Below are positions 33,310 to 44,750 of a DNA stretch of 64,000 nucleotides, in pieces. Source of the DNA: Ophiodon elongatus (lineage: Eukaryota; Chordata; Actinopteri; Perciformes; Hexagrammidae); assembly GCA_016806645.1 (NCBI GenBank), contig JACSYO010000527.1:558001-622000 (forward strand), written 5' to 3'. A program made the translations under genes and the position numbers. The number at the start of each line of letters is the position of its first letter. The stretch's first letter is position 1. The notes beneath the pieces are model-generated. The model ran no database searches, had not been told where the DNA came from, and worked only from the letters and a program-made list of their open reading frames with translations.

Positions 33310-33745
33310 TTTGTCTATTCAAATCTGTAGATTTCTCCTAAATTCACCAAAAGTTTGATAATATCTCATTTGCATATTTAATCATAAAATCTAATCTCAG
33401 ACTCTTGATCCAGAAATCTCCACTTCAGCAGCTCTTATATCTACCAAACTTTACACTTTCATTTCTCTCTATGTTCTGAAGGTTTTTACAGAGGGGTTTG
33501 TTCACACATTATTCATGTGGCTGTTGACAGTATTTTCTGATTTATATAGTGATACAAAGAGATTTCCAAAATTCCCTCTGTAAAAATGTCTGACTCTAAT
33601 ATGTCAACAAAATGAAACAATCATCGTTTGCATATTTAGAACATTTGTAATAGAAAAAAGAATTTGTCTTATTGTAAGTAATCAACTGGGGAAGTTTCTA
33701 TTAGTTACATTTTTGATCCTATTCACCTGTAGTGTCTTTTTACAT
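33310..33745 (-). repeat. Repeat B copy 2
   Basis: Reverse orientation relative to 10041-10690. Shares CTGTAGATTTCTCCTAAATT, TCACCAAAAGTT, TCATTTGCATATTTAA, AAATCTCCACTTCAGCAGCT, ACCAAACTTTACACTTTCAT, ACAGAGGGGTTTGTTCACAC and GATCCTATTCACCTGTAG with the 37-kb copy. The TTTGCATATTTA-containing end module occurs at about 33367 and again at about 33628, as in the other long copies. Confidence 0.8.
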
Positions 33746-34085
33746 TTTGTTGTTGTTTACAATTATTCTGTGTTGGTTTTTAAACACTTAATTGTCTTAT
33801 CTTGTCTTTTCTATTAAAGTTTAACTTTAATAACTTTAAGGGGAGCGGGGGGTTCTGATTAGAGGGTGTTAACTTTCTTTTACTTCACAAGCGGCCTCGA
33901 AGAGAAGAACTGACTTAAAACAGGAGGTGGCGTTTTGAGCCATTTGTATAAATCTGGTGAGAAACGTCAATATGAGCATCATTCAGCTTAAAGAACAGAT
34001 TTATGATTTAAGACTCGTCTGTTATTATTTTCTTCGTCCTCCTGAAGCACTTTGTAATGCGGATTTGGAAGAGTGCTCCATTTAA

Positions 34086-34119
<34 letters not shown>

Positions 34120-35002
34120 CCATACAAAGAGAGTTAACGGATAAAAAGTCCATATTTAAACCTCACTGGAGTCCAATGTAAAACTGGAATGAGCGAATAT
34201 GTCATTTTAGCTTTACACGCTGGCCTCCTGCTCTGCAGAGCTCCTCTCTGCCAACGCGTCGCCGGGCAGCGAGTCAGAGGAGACAACGCCGCCCGGTATC
34301 TCTGCGAGCGGCAGACAGAATAACAGCAAATCCGCGTGTGAGGATTCTGGGTTTCAGCTGCGGACGGAAATAGCCTGGAGTTTGCGAGATGTGAGACTTC
34401 AGTTGCAGGGGAGGTAAAGACTGTAGGTCGTGTTTGTCACAAATGTCATTCCAAATCACCGCCGCGGAGAGATAACTCATCTGGGTATGCATCCGGCACC
34501 TTAGGTCAGGCTTGACAAAGTAGCTGATTCGCTTCAAAACAACTTGTGTAACGTGTTTAATCTCCAACGACTGTGAACTGTGGCCGCGCCGCTGCATCAA
34601 ACAGCACGGAGAGGTTCAGCGCCGTGGTTTATTACACGAATGTAAACCGGGTTCACGGAGACACCGGACCGCTCGGATGCATGAATATTTCATGCCTCCG
34701 CTGTGGAGCGTTAGCACAGAGCGGTTTGGTTTGGCTGAAGACTCCTCCGCCATGAACGCGGGGCTGATTTTGGCGAAAGAGAGGCGACTCTGAATTCAAA
34801 CGAAGGAGAAGGTTTTTCTGGTGAAATGAGGCTGGAAGAGAAGCAGTCTGATGCTTCAAAAGGGGAAGAGAACCGCACTCGGGTTGTGGAGGATCGGCTT
34901 TTTGTACGTTTGGAATGCCGGGCGGGGAAGGGATGACCCGAACATGCAACGACCCATCGATCCATTCGCAGCTATTATTCTTTGCAAAATAACTCAGGGT
35001 TT

Positions 35003-35005
<3 letters not shown>
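33746..35005. other. Noncoding DNA; (TTA)n and a CpG-rich block
   Basis: A (TTA)n array lies at 34087-34119. The block at about 34200-34340 and 34560-34960 is CpG-rich. The 108-codon minus frame at 34274-34600 and the 205-codon minus frame at 34653-35270 were examined and not accepted as genes. The second runs through an AC repeat that gives a Cys-Val run. Confidence 0.4.
34087..34119 (+). repeat. (TTA)n microsatellite
   Basis: About 10 uninterrupted TTA/ATT trinucleotides. Confidence 0.97.
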
Positions 35006-35048
<43 letters not shown>

Positions 35049-35061
35049 CACACACACACAC
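35006..35061 (+). repeat. (AC)n microsatellite
   Basis: About 27 AC repeats with one interruption (ACAACAC) near 35047. Confidence 0.98.
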
Positions 35062-35460
35062 GACCCCAAAAAGAGGCTCTGCACCTCTGCGGGGCAGGTG
35101 AGACGGGTCAGCAGCTGCAGCTGTGTCCTGTGGGGTGTGGAAAAAAAATCATACAAAGACCTATTTCTGTGGCGCATGTGCACGGATAGAGAAGAGAGAA
35201 CACTGAAACGAGAGGACAAGTGTTTGTTTTCGATAATTGCGGCAATCAAGACGGATAATATCTCCCGCATACTGCTGCATTGTTCTTATTGTTCCAGTAA
35301 ATCAGTGTAACTTTGAAATATTACACGTCGATGACGAGCTGAAGACGAGCTGTGGCCTTTAATTACATGACATCACACGCACAGGAAGGAAGGTGTGCAG
35401 GATTTAGAAGGGGTTTATATTTCGGCAGAACATAAAATACATTAATTTTGTAACGTTACG

Positions 35461-35526
35461 GTGACATAACGAGTTAAAGTGACATGACGAGTTAAAGTGA
35501 CATAACGAGTTAAAGTGACATGACGT
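35461..35526 (+). repeat. 18-bp tandem repeat, 3.6 copies
   Basis: GTGACATAACGAGTTAAA alternates with GTGACATGACGAGTTAAA (units at 35461, 35479, 35497 and a partial at 35515). Alternation of the A and G variants suggests a 36-bp dimer. It begins after GTAACGTTAC, a 10-bp palindrome. Confidence 0.95.
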
Positions 35527-36425
35527 GGACCGACTCCCCCGTGTTCTGGTGAGATTGGTTTATTCCGGCAGCATTGATCAAACGAAGCATCTTTCGTCAT
35601 CGGGGGAGGAGAAGCAGTCGCACATGTTTGACCGAACGCCCCGGTGATTTAGCAAAATACATTTACACCATTCTCATAAAATGATACGACAATATTTTGG
35701 TGTATTTTGCTTTCGCGGAGATTTTCTTTATTGGTTATTTGGGGAGGGAGAGAACATTTCAGAGCCATTAGCATCACTCAAACAAACAACGCGGCCTATG
35801 CACAAGCCAATTATCCTCCTCTCTGCTCCCACGCTGTGACCTGCGTTCTCTCCTCTCTGGGTTCCTTTAGGGGCTTTCTGAGGTGATTCAAGAACGCAGG
35901 AAGGAAGTCAACGCACAAAATGACCATCAAAGATCTCGTTACGGGAAAAGGCTCCGCTATTGGTCAAAGCGCTTAATCTTTAAAAATGACATGAATCCAC
36001 ATCTTACGGAGGATTTATGCCTTCATGGTTTAGAAAAGCTACGAGCGCGCTTGACAACAAATCATTACGGTTAATGGATATATAGTTTATGAATATGTAT
36101 CAGGCCAAAGGGGCGTTTGAATGAAACGCTCATGATATTTCGCTAATGATTTAAATGTCTGTGTGATGGGTTGTTTCCGGATTACGAGATTTAGAAATAA
36201 ACAACATTATGCATAGTTTGAAGATTGTTTTTAAAAGATCATTTTTTTTTAAAAGATAAAAAACAGAGCAGGGCTTTGTGTTGTACGTCAACACAAAGCG
36301 GAAGGAGCGAGGAGGTTTCACCCTTTAAATGATGTGGATGAATATGTGTGGAGGGCTCCCTCAATCCCCACAGCGATTCATCCTCCCTCGAGTTATCAAA
36401 CACAACTTAACCTGGATAAAGGTTG
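35527..36425. other. Noncoding DNA, no gene seen
   Basis: Mixed composition with ATTA motifs. No repeat partner found. Confidence 0.4.
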
Positions 36426-36487
36426 CCCGGTGGCAACGCACACGGGGCCCGGTGGCAACGCACACGGGGCCCGGTGGAAACACACAC
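36426..36487 (+). repeat. 22-bp tandem repeat, 2.8 copies
   Basis: CCCGGTGGCAACGCACACGG plus GG repeats at 36426 and 36448, then a diverged partial unit at 36470. The preceding GGTTG makes GTTGCCCGGTGGCAAC, an inverted pair of X-box-like half sites. Confidence 0.93.
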
Positions 36488-36924
36488 ATGGCCGTCTACA
36501 TGCGAGCCGGAGATGAGAGAAGAACACTGCCGGATACATGTTGAGGGAAGCAAGAAACATGCTGACACAGCCACAATCATCACTAATCAGAGCTCGAATC
36601 TAATTCTAAACACATTTATTTATTTAAAACCTCTATTTAACGACAGCGGGCATGTTGTTTTCACAGAACACACAAGGAATTAATGGAAAATTCATAAACG
36701 GTAATTCTGACCGACGGGGTTGTTTTGTTTATTTACAACTGAACAGTTCCACTTGTTTTTTTCTTCTAATGTAATTGGCCAATCACATTCGAAAGGTTAA
36801 TTAAAGTAATTTGAAGTTAATTAGAGGCAGTTTTAAGGCATGTTGATAAGGTGAGACAAACATGAAACAAAGCCTAATTAGTTCCACATAATACATTTAA
36901 ATCAATGTTGAAAAGTGACACCTG

Positions 36925-36975
36925 GGCTGCACCTATCTATTATTTATATTATCAATGAAATCTAATGATTATTTA
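36925..36975 (+). mobile_element. Terminal fragment of MITE family D
   Basis: GGGCTGCACCTATCTATTAT, then ATTATCAATGAAATCTAATGATTATTT, resembles the family's start (GGGCTGCAACTAACGATTA..TCATTATCGATTAATCTGACGATTA). Only the terminus is present. Confidence 0.5.
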
Positions 36976-37064
36976 CCAGGGGCAAGAATTTCAGATTTTT
37001 TGCTTCCATCACGTCTTCTTTCAGACTAGTGGAAAGATTTATTTCACTTTTTTGTCTCTTTGCG

Positions 37065-37785
37065 TCTGTAGATTTCTCCTAAATTCACCAAAAGTTACCA
37101 TAAGATAATGCCTCATTTGCATATTTAAACATGACATTTCAGAAAACGTCTAATACAAAAAATAACAGTCTTAATGTCTTTAATGAACTGGTGAAGTTTC
37201 ATGTTGATATCTATTAGTTAATTTTTTGACCCTATTCACATGTAGAGTCTTCTTCATGTCTGTAATTTAACTAAACATCTCTTTAAAGGCCGTTTCCTCT
37301 AAATGAGTTTGTTCTCAGACTCTGATCCACAAATCTCCACTTCAGTAGCTCTTACATCCACCAAACTTTACACTTTCATTCTGAAATATATTCTGAAGCT
37401 TTCTACAGAGGGGTTTGTTCACACATCATTCAGAGCCTCATTTATACAACATGTATTACTATAAACATGGAGAAAATGTATTTCCTGTATTGCTGTTGAC
37501 AGTATTTTCTGATTTACGGAGTGACACAAAAACCTTTGACTCTAATCTGTCAACAAAGTGAAACAAGAGTTTTAAACCTGGTTTCATCCAGTGTTCACAT
37601 TTCTGTTATGTAAATGTAAATGTGTGTAAATTAGCACATATTTAATAAGATAATGCCTCATTTGCATTTTTAGGCATCACACTTTCGAAAATGTATAATC
37701 CAAAAAGTAATTGTCTTGGATTATACTGTGGAATATATGGTGATATCTATTAGTTCCAATCTGGAGCCTGTTGACCTGTAATGAA
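37065..37785 (-). repeat. Repeat B copy 3, with direct end modules
   Basis: The longest copy of the family. The module AAGATAATGCCTCATTTGCAT..GATATCTATTAGTT occurs at about 37102-37220 and again at about 37650-37755. GATATCTATTAG starts at 37206 and at 37742, 536 bp apart in the same orientation. Between them lies the core shared with the 10-kb and 33-kb copies, including TCAGACTCTGATCCACAAAT, CACCAAACTTTACACTTTCA and CTACAGAGGGGTTTGTTCAC. No coding potential. Confidence 0.82.
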
Positions 37786-38687
37786 TTGATTATTACTGTC
37801 ATTATTTCCCAGAGCTGAGAGTGATGTAACCAGAAGATCTTTCTGCTCGGACCTAAAACCCCCAAACTCAGAGATATCATAACCACGGATGAAAACCAAA
37901 GCCTGAAAAAGGCACGATTAATATCAAGTCAGCTTTACTCATTTCCTGCTGGTTCCTGACCTTTTCCTCGGCCCTATGTCACGGCTCCTCACGAGGAATC
38001 CCCTTCCCTCAACCAATCACAGCTTCACGAACCCATTCGCTGCCTCCGCCTCCTTAACCTCCATCTGAAGCGCCCTCGCCATCGGGGCCGGGCCTCCTGC
38101 CCTACCTGCTGCATCTGGTTCATGAAATCGGAGCAACGCAGGAACAAATATTGTTTCTTCTAATTATAGTGTACCGACACAGTGTTTTATGTAAATCAAC
38201 AGAGAGGCCAACGCCTGCATCTGTTCTATTGTGTATCAACCAGTGGGGGATTTTAATTGGGAACCCCCATAAGAATTGAGCCATTAACAACAAACACAAT
38301 TGTATTTGTACGTTGCCGCAACAACAAGGATAAACCAGTGAACCAGATGAGAGAAGTATGCACGCTCAGCAAAATCCTACCTGAGTAAATATTATGAATA
38401 TGCTCAAGCTTCCCTGCTGTGAAAAAAGGGATTCTACAGCAGCAGAAAGACAATTTCTTTCTAACAAAAATGTAAAAATCTGTGTTGCATCCAGCAGACA
38501 GATATCTGTGCTGCATTACAGATGTTGTAATTATTCATTGAATTCTCGAGTCAATGAATCCCCGAATTATTTGTTCTTCTTTCTGTTTAAAGAACTCACA
38601 AATTAGCATCTTAGCTTGTCAAAAATGTCATAGTTGCAAACTTTTTCTTTTTTTTATTGTCCATGGCATATGAATACATACAGTATA
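37786..38687. other. Noncoding DNA, no gene seen
   Basis: No repeat partner found. Short overlapping frames only. Confidence 0.4.
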
Positions 38688-38990
38688 GGGCTGGATGATA
38701 ATTCAATGTGATCATTTATCGTCTTTTAATGGAATTGTGTCGTGATGAAACCATAAATGGAGACATTGTTATCGCCTAAATTGATAATAAGCACACATTA
38801 ACTCACTAAATAAATCAGATGTGAAATATTTTGAAGATTGATTTTACATCACATTTACATTATAGCTGGAAATATCTATTTTATTTTTCTATAATTTAAC
38901 TTTTTCATTTTGCACTAAAGTTGCTAATTAAACGAGAACGTACTCAGTAATACAAGTATGCAAAGATAGGCTGTACCGTGTAGTTATACA
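38688..38990 (+). repeat. Possible interspersed repeat (AGGGCTGG(A/G)(T/C)GAT family)
   Basis: TATAGGGCTGGATGATAATT followed by ATCATTTATCG and TTATCGCCTAAATTGATAATA resembles a fish repeat that begins AGGGCTGGGCGATAT. Diverged and single-copy here, so tentative. Confidence 0.35.
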
Positions 38991-39092
38991 CTATTAATAT
39001 TTGAACATTCTATACTGTGATGTGTATTGTTAAGATTTAAAATGAATATTGTGATCGAAGATTTTTTGCCTTACCCTAAATACAAATATAAT

Positions 39093-39097
<5 letters not shown>

Positions 39098-39138
<41 letters not shown>

Positions 39139-39170
39139 ACATATATATATACGTATATATATATATATAC

Positions 39171-39216
<46 letters not shown>

Positions 39217-39285
39217 ACATATATATATATATATATACGTATATATATATATATACATATATATATACATATATATGTATATATG

Positions 39286-39347
<62 letters not shown>

Positions 39348-39416
39348 TACATATATATATATATATACATATATACATATATATACATATATACATATAT
39401 ACATATATATACATAT

Positions 39417-39471
<55 letters not shown>

Positions 39472-39495
39472 TATAAATAAATATAAATAAATATG
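39098..39495. repeat. Very long (TA)n array, about 400 bp
   Basis: TA dinucleotides with interspersed TATACATATA and TATGTATA variants, ending in AAATAAATATAAATAAATA. Open frames on both strands alternating Tyr and Ile are caused by the repeat. The assembled length is unreliable for such arrays. Confidence 0.97.
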
Positions 39496-39939
39496 AAAGA
39501 CAAAATGTCTTTATAACAAAAATGTCTTTAGAACTAAAAATAAAAAATGAAGAAGTTTCCCAGGAAAACTATTTGGTGGAAGAAAAGGAAACAATGTATT
39601 TCATGTTTAGAAACCATGGCTGCACAGACAAAAAATACAAAAAAATAAGGGCTGCTGCTTCCCACAGCAACATGACATCAGAATGAAGAGGAGACGAACA
39701 CGATCTCAGTGTAGGAATTATAATTACTACCGTAACGAAGCGGTGAGGTCATCACCGTTTACGTCCAATAACTCTACCTGATGAGGCCTGAAGCTGAGCT
39801 CAGCAACAAAACCATATTTTAAGAAAAAAAAACATGTTCAGGCTTTTTAATTGAGCTACAGCGACTCGTGTCTCTCTCTCTTCCCTCCGAGTGTCTCGTG
39901 AGTCTAATGAGCTCACAGTCAGGCTCGCTTCCTTAGAAA
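39496..39939. other. Noncoding DNA, no gene seen
   Basis: AT-rich next to the TA array, then mixed. No repeat partner. Confidence 0.4.
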
Positions 39940-40000
39940 GGCAGCCAATCAAGGCAGCCAATCAAGGGAGCCAATCAAGGCAGCCAATCAAGGGAGCCGA
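39940..40000 (+). promoter_or_regulatory. Four-copy 13-bp CCAATCA array
   Basis: GGCAGCCAATCAA at 39940, 39953 and 39979 and GGGAGCCAATCAA at 39966, followed by a partial GGGAGCC. Each unit has CCAATCA, a good NF-Y (CCAAT-box) match, at a constant 13-bp spacing. Downstream DNA (40000-40200) is GC-rich. It could be a promoter-like element, an LTR U3 part or just a minisatellite. Confidence 0.75.
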
Positions 40001-41064
40001 GCTACGGCGCGCTGCTGGAGCTCTCCTGCTGGAAAACGACTCTGCTGGATAAAGACGATTGTGAACACTACAGACGGGGAAACACTGACGACTGCAGACA
40101 GCACGACGCGTTGTGTTCCCTCGCCCTCGTTCCAAGAGGAGCACCGGCCAACAGATATTAAGAGAGGAACCACCGGGGGAACTCCATTTACCAAAGTCAC
40201 GCTGCTCTGCTTCCTGGAAGACCTTTCAACTTAATTACAGAGAGAAATGCCCCTCGACCAGTTTCAAGAACTTTCCCAAAAAGATTGTGACGCATTGAAG
40301 GGATTGTTCTCTTTTGTCTTTGATGACATGTAAAAAAGTTTGAACTGAAGATCGTTTAAAAGTGTAAACCAACCAGTCAGTGGATCCAATGTAATCAGAG
40401 CATGACGCGTTGCTCTACGCCACACACGTCAAATGAGACGGGATAAGACAAGTCAACTTGACCATCTGTTGCCATCGACACCCAGCTGGCCCCGTGAAGG
40501 CGCGAGAGGGTGGGGGGGGCCTACGTCTAGCAATCTGTAAAATTACTCCTGGGCTTTGTGCTCTCTCATGCACAGTTAAGCCCGAGTGCTGAGACGGCGG
40601 CTTAATCTTGATTCAGTCAATCTCTGTGACCTCCTTCTTTCAGCCCTCCTCCTGCTGAGGGGACCCGGGGCTCCTCACTTCCAGGGAGACGTGTGAGAGA
40701 CGAGGGCAGACAGACAGCTGCTGTACATTTCTCAGGGAGAAGAGTATCAGATTGTCAGAAGGCCCTGCTGCGCTGCTCCCTGACTTCAGCAGGCAGAAGC
40801 TACTGTCAGAGTCAGTGACGCCCTGTGGGTGATCCTCATATACTGTTCACTGCTCAGCAGCAGCACCGGACACTCTGCTGGAGCGATGCAGAACAACCAG
40901 AGTCTGTGTTCCTGTGTCGAAGGTGTTTTAGTCGTCATCAAAGGACTGAAGGGTGATCACTGCCATTCTGCTTCGTCATGGGCGGATTACAGCATGTGGC
41001 CCCACCACCCCTCTCTCTCAGGAACAAGACTTTCTGTTGAGCTTCTTTTTGTTGCTGTTCTGTG
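40001..41064. other. Noncoding DNA with possible conserved element (about 40500-40690)
   Basis: No TATA box or clear exon follows the CCAAT array. The stretch CTAGCAATCTGTAAAATTAC through CTCCTCCTGCTGAGG has the mixed composition of a conserved noncoding element. Short frames only. Confidence 0.35.
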
Positions 41065-41600
41065 ACGCTTTGTGGTCGTTACACATCTCTGTGGTTGCGT
41101 GTCTCTTTGTGGTTGTTTGAGTCTTTCTGTGGTCATTTTGTAGTCATTTCATGTCTCTTTGTGGTCATTTTATGTCTCTCTGTAGTCATTTTGTGTTTCT
41201 TTGTGGTTGTTTTGAGTCTGTTAGTAGTATTTGTGGTTTCTCTTTCTCTTTTGTGTCACTTTCTTATAGTTGTGTTGGTCTTTCTGTAGTTTTTGTGTTT
41301 CTTTTGGTTGTAATTTTGTGTCTCTGTGGTTGTTTCGAGTCTCTTTGTTGCAAATTTCTGTCTCATTGTGGTTATTTTGGGTCTGTTTGTGGTTGTTTTA
41401 TGTCTTATTGTGGTTCTTTTGGGACTGTTTTTAGTTGTTTTGGTCTTTTTGTAATATTTGTGTTCTCTTTGTGGTTGTTGGGGCCCTTTTCATAGTCGCA
41501 GGGAGTCTCTTTGCAGCTATTTAGCATCTCTTTGTTGTTCTTTTAGTCACTTTGTAGTCTTTTTGTATGTCTTTAAAGTCGTTTTATTTTTCTTTGTACT
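41065..41600 (+). repeat. Degenerate TG/TC-rich minisatellite
   Basis: Loose repeats of TCTTTGTGGTTGTTTTGAG and TCTCTTTGTGGTCATTTTGTG, period about 21-22 bp, drifting along the array. The 75- and 114-codon frames over it are hydrophobic Val/Leu/Cys/Phe runs created by the repeat. Confidence 0.85.
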
Positions 41601-42956
41601 TGTGTCTTTTGAGTGAGATTTTGTAGGTGAAGGCCAGGGGGGCCCCTGACATTCTGGGCCCCTTGGCCTGCCCGGTAGGCCTCTTCAGTAATCCATCCAG
41701 TGATAAAGTTGCAACAATAATTAAGGACTTTGTATCTAACATTTAAAGCACACCTCTTTGGCAATACATAGACTAATAATTAAATTAAATAATTAAACAA
41801 ATATTCAACAAATAATTGAAATGAGCAGTTTTCAAGGTTCAAGACATAACTAACTATCAAAGACAATGTTCTGACCTCAGTATATTGTGTTTATTGCCAG
41901 TTTGGTGCTGCCAGGCCCCAATACTTTTTTTGTATACACATTATCTCACAGCAAAATACTTTCTTTTTACACAAAACACAGACATCTTTCAGAACCCATT
42001 GACTTCTCAAGTTCCTAAACTTAGAGAAGTGCGTATCCAAGGTCAAACAGCTTCTTCCTCTGTTGTCTTGCAAATGAAAATATTACTAAACTACCCCCAG
42101 ACTCCGACATGAGAACAGCAGACATGATTCATGTATTTGTTTTTGCCAAGAAATGTGTTCTCAGCTTCGGTTTGAACAAAAGACTGCTGCCAACAGGAAA
42201 ACATCACTGGGCAACAGCAGGCATGTCATCGCTCAAAAGGCTCCCAATTCTGGCCAGATGTGTCTGTAAGGTGTGCAACTTCCTGGTACACACCTCATCT
42301 CTATGGAGACCAAGATGGTTCCGAGTATCGGGAAAGGGAAATGAGCTGTAGTTATTTATAGCAACGCGGTTGGTCCGCTCATCACGCTATGAGCTTTTAG
42401 TTGCGGCATCGGTATCAAAAATGTTCACTACCCATCTCTGCTTCAAATGTGGCATCCATGATCACCGTGACAACAGCAGTGATGACGGCGATCAAGCTGG
42501 TGCTGCTGCTGCTGGATGCCAGATGTTTCATTCTAGATATGGTGAGTGTTTTTAGAACGACTTCTCTCCATCACAACATGCTTTATCTGACAGACAGTCT
42601 GGGCTTTCTTGAATTCGTCTACCCTAATTTTGGCGAGTCTCAACATTTGACCCACTTTTAGCTGCACAACATTTGACCCACACCGTCTCAGAAGAAGTGT
42701 GGGGATGTACTTGTCTTGCATTCTTTCATCGTGGAGATCTTTTGAAGCCTTTCGAGACTTACTTAAAAGGTCAGGCAGACAACAAATACTTCTAGAGAAA
42801 CGTACGACTGAACAACAAAGAGTTGTTCATATTGACCTATTGTATCACTTTGTTTAAGACATTGAGCTCTCATCCAGTTGATTTCATTTAACTCGATACA
42901 CATCCAGGTTTACCTTCACTTGGCAGATTGCAGGCATCGACAGTAAGGTTGGCGGG
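41601..42956. other. Noncoding DNA, about 1.35 kb
   Basis: No gene recognised. GGCCAGGGGGGCCCCTGAC near 41630 forms a short GC-rich hairpin at the end of the minisatellite. Otherwise nothing definite. Confidence 0.4.
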
Positions 42957-43026
42957 TTGCCGTTGGCAACCATTTTGAGAAACAGGCAACCAATTCCTGG
43001 CCTTTGGTTGCCACTAGTGGCAACCA
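42957..43026. promoter_or_regulatory. Cluster of GTTGCC/GGCAAC half sites (X-box-like)
   Basis: GTTGCCGTTGGCAAC lies at about 42959-42973, matching the RFX X-box pattern GTNRCC-N(0-3)-RGYAAC with a 3-bp spacer. A lone GGCAAC follows near 42986. A perfect 22-bp palindrome occupies 43005-43026 (GTTGCC, ACTAGT, GGCAAC within it). Five half sites within 70 bp. It may be regulatory, or part of an unrecognised repeat. Confidence 0.6.
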
Positions 43027-44263
43027 CTTTTTACAGAAAAAAAAATAGGCACAGTAAAGAGCAAACCTGCAGCGCATGTATAACAAACACCTGACATAAA
43101 CGTCAGGTTTTCATTATTAAGCTGACATACAACTGCACAGTATCTTCATTAATCAAAATATAAGGTGACTAAAAAGGCATTGGACACACTGCAGAGGACA
43201 TTGTTCTGGACTTGCTCAAACCCTGAACAGGGAGGGCTGCGGCCTATCCCAGCATGCACTGGGCCGAGGCATGAAACCAGCTCAAACAGGTCTGCAGTTC
43301 ATCACACTTAAAGGTTAACGTGAACACTGGAACAGAAGTCACTCCTCACTGCGTGATGTCGTTGTTTACAGACACATCACGGGCCTCTGGGATGCCCATG
43401 AGGTTAACAAACACTAGGAACAAGGACGTGTACTCACCTAGTCCAAAGGGAAGGAGACGAGGACATCAGCATGAGACAGGGAAGAAAGAAGAGACGAGGA
43501 ACACGTCATGAGTAATAGGTTTAAACAATGAGACAATTAAAGGGTAGTTTAAGTAACTGCTGTTAATATCAATATTAATACGGGAGTTGTTTTGCATTTG
43601 AAAACGTAAAGGTTCACAGATTGTATTAGTTGCATAATCAATGACAACAATTCATCTGCATACACGCCTTTAAAGCATCAACATATAAATGATCATTGGC
43701 TAGAAAACAAAAGAAGATTTAACATTCACACTAAGTATGAGCTGTATCAGATTCTGATTGGGTGGAATTATTTTATGGTCTCAAAGAAGTATAAATTGCA
43801 AGTCTCCTTTTTGCCATGTAGGATAAAGACATCTTAATCAGGCACAAACCCTAAACCCTAGCTTGGATTACTTTTTTTAAGGAGACTTGCATTGTACATT
43901 GCATGCTTGCATGCATTGTTTCTTGAGTCCGTAAACTAATTCCACCCCTGCAATGAGCCGTTCACAAGATTAATTACACCCACTACACCTGAAGGGATCC
44001 AAAGACCTGGATGTGATTACCACAGAGACCCGGCAGTAATTCTACTCCATTGTCCTCCAGTTTATTTAGTTTGTGAGCACTTATTGATCAAAGAACTGAT
44101 GTGGAACCCCACATCTGGATTAGTTACTCACTGTCAGAGAAAGCTTGTTTCTATTCTGTGAACAATACACAACTCCTCAATGTGTGTAACACAAGAATCA
44201 CCGCTCCTGAAATAAGTGAGGACCATTTCTGTAAACAATATATTGATTTTAGGTCAAAACAAG
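43027..44263. other. Noncoding DNA, about 1.2 kb
   Basis: No gene or repeat recognised. TTGCATGCTTGCATGCA near 43907 is a short near-palindrome. Confidence 0.4.
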
Positions 44264-44750
44264 GCAACAACCTCCGATTGTGAAAAGTGAAGCCAAAGCT
44301 TCATGTGTTAAAGCTGCATTCTCTCTCCTGACCACCAGGGGGCGACTCCTCTGGTTGTATAGAAGTCTATAGAAAATGACTCTACTTCTCTCTTGATTTA
44401 TTCCCTCAGTAAACATTGTAAACATGAGTTTATGTCTCAATCTCTAGTTTCAAGTCTTCTTCAATACAGCATGATGTTCATTTAGTAAATTATGGTCCAT
44501 GTAGCGTCAAACAGACCATAAAGCAGGGGATGCTTTAGGGTCTAATATACATTTTGGTCACCTAAAAATGTTTTATTCAGCGTTCGGTTGTACTTCGCTC
44601 TGCCCTTTAGCGTAAAAAAAACCTAAATGGCAACACCCAAAAACCAAGATGGCGACGGGCAATATGCCAAACTCAAGGCTTCAAAACAGCAGTCCACAAA
44701 CCAATGGATGATGTCACGGTCTACGTCAACTTCTTATATACAGTCTGTGG
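44264..44750 (+). mobile_element. CTCF-motif MITE, copy 3
   Basis: Begins around GGCAACAACCTCCGATTG and ends CTTCTTATATACAGTCTGTG. It shares the family body from AAAGCTGCATTCTCTC through AAAGCAGGGGATGCTTTAGG and the AAACCAAGATGGCGACGG segment. The left TATATAAGAA terminus is missing, so the copy is 5'-truncated relative to copy 2, or the body extends differently at this end. Confidence 0.87.
44330..44346 (+). promoter_or_regulatory. CTCF-like core motif in MITE copy 3
   Basis: Reads GACCACCAGGGGGCGAC. Confidence 0.6.

Noticed and set aside
34274..34600. Minus-strand ORF with a phrase slightly like a LINE C-terminus (AAVIWND..LPPLQLKSH)
   Set aside because: The match is only a few residues with wrong spacing and without the final SFKS.LKT motif.
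34653..35270. 205-codon minus-strand ORF
   Set aside because: It runs through an AC microsatellite (Cys-Val run) and a CpG-rich block. Other parts overlap plus-strand frames, and no domain is recognisable.
39027..39503. Several Tyr/Ile ORFs on both strands
   Set aside because: They are translations of the (TA)n array.
41062..41495. Hydrophobic plus-strand ORFs that look like membrane proteins
   Set aside because: Val/Leu/Cys/Phe richness comes from the TG-rich degenerate minisatellite.
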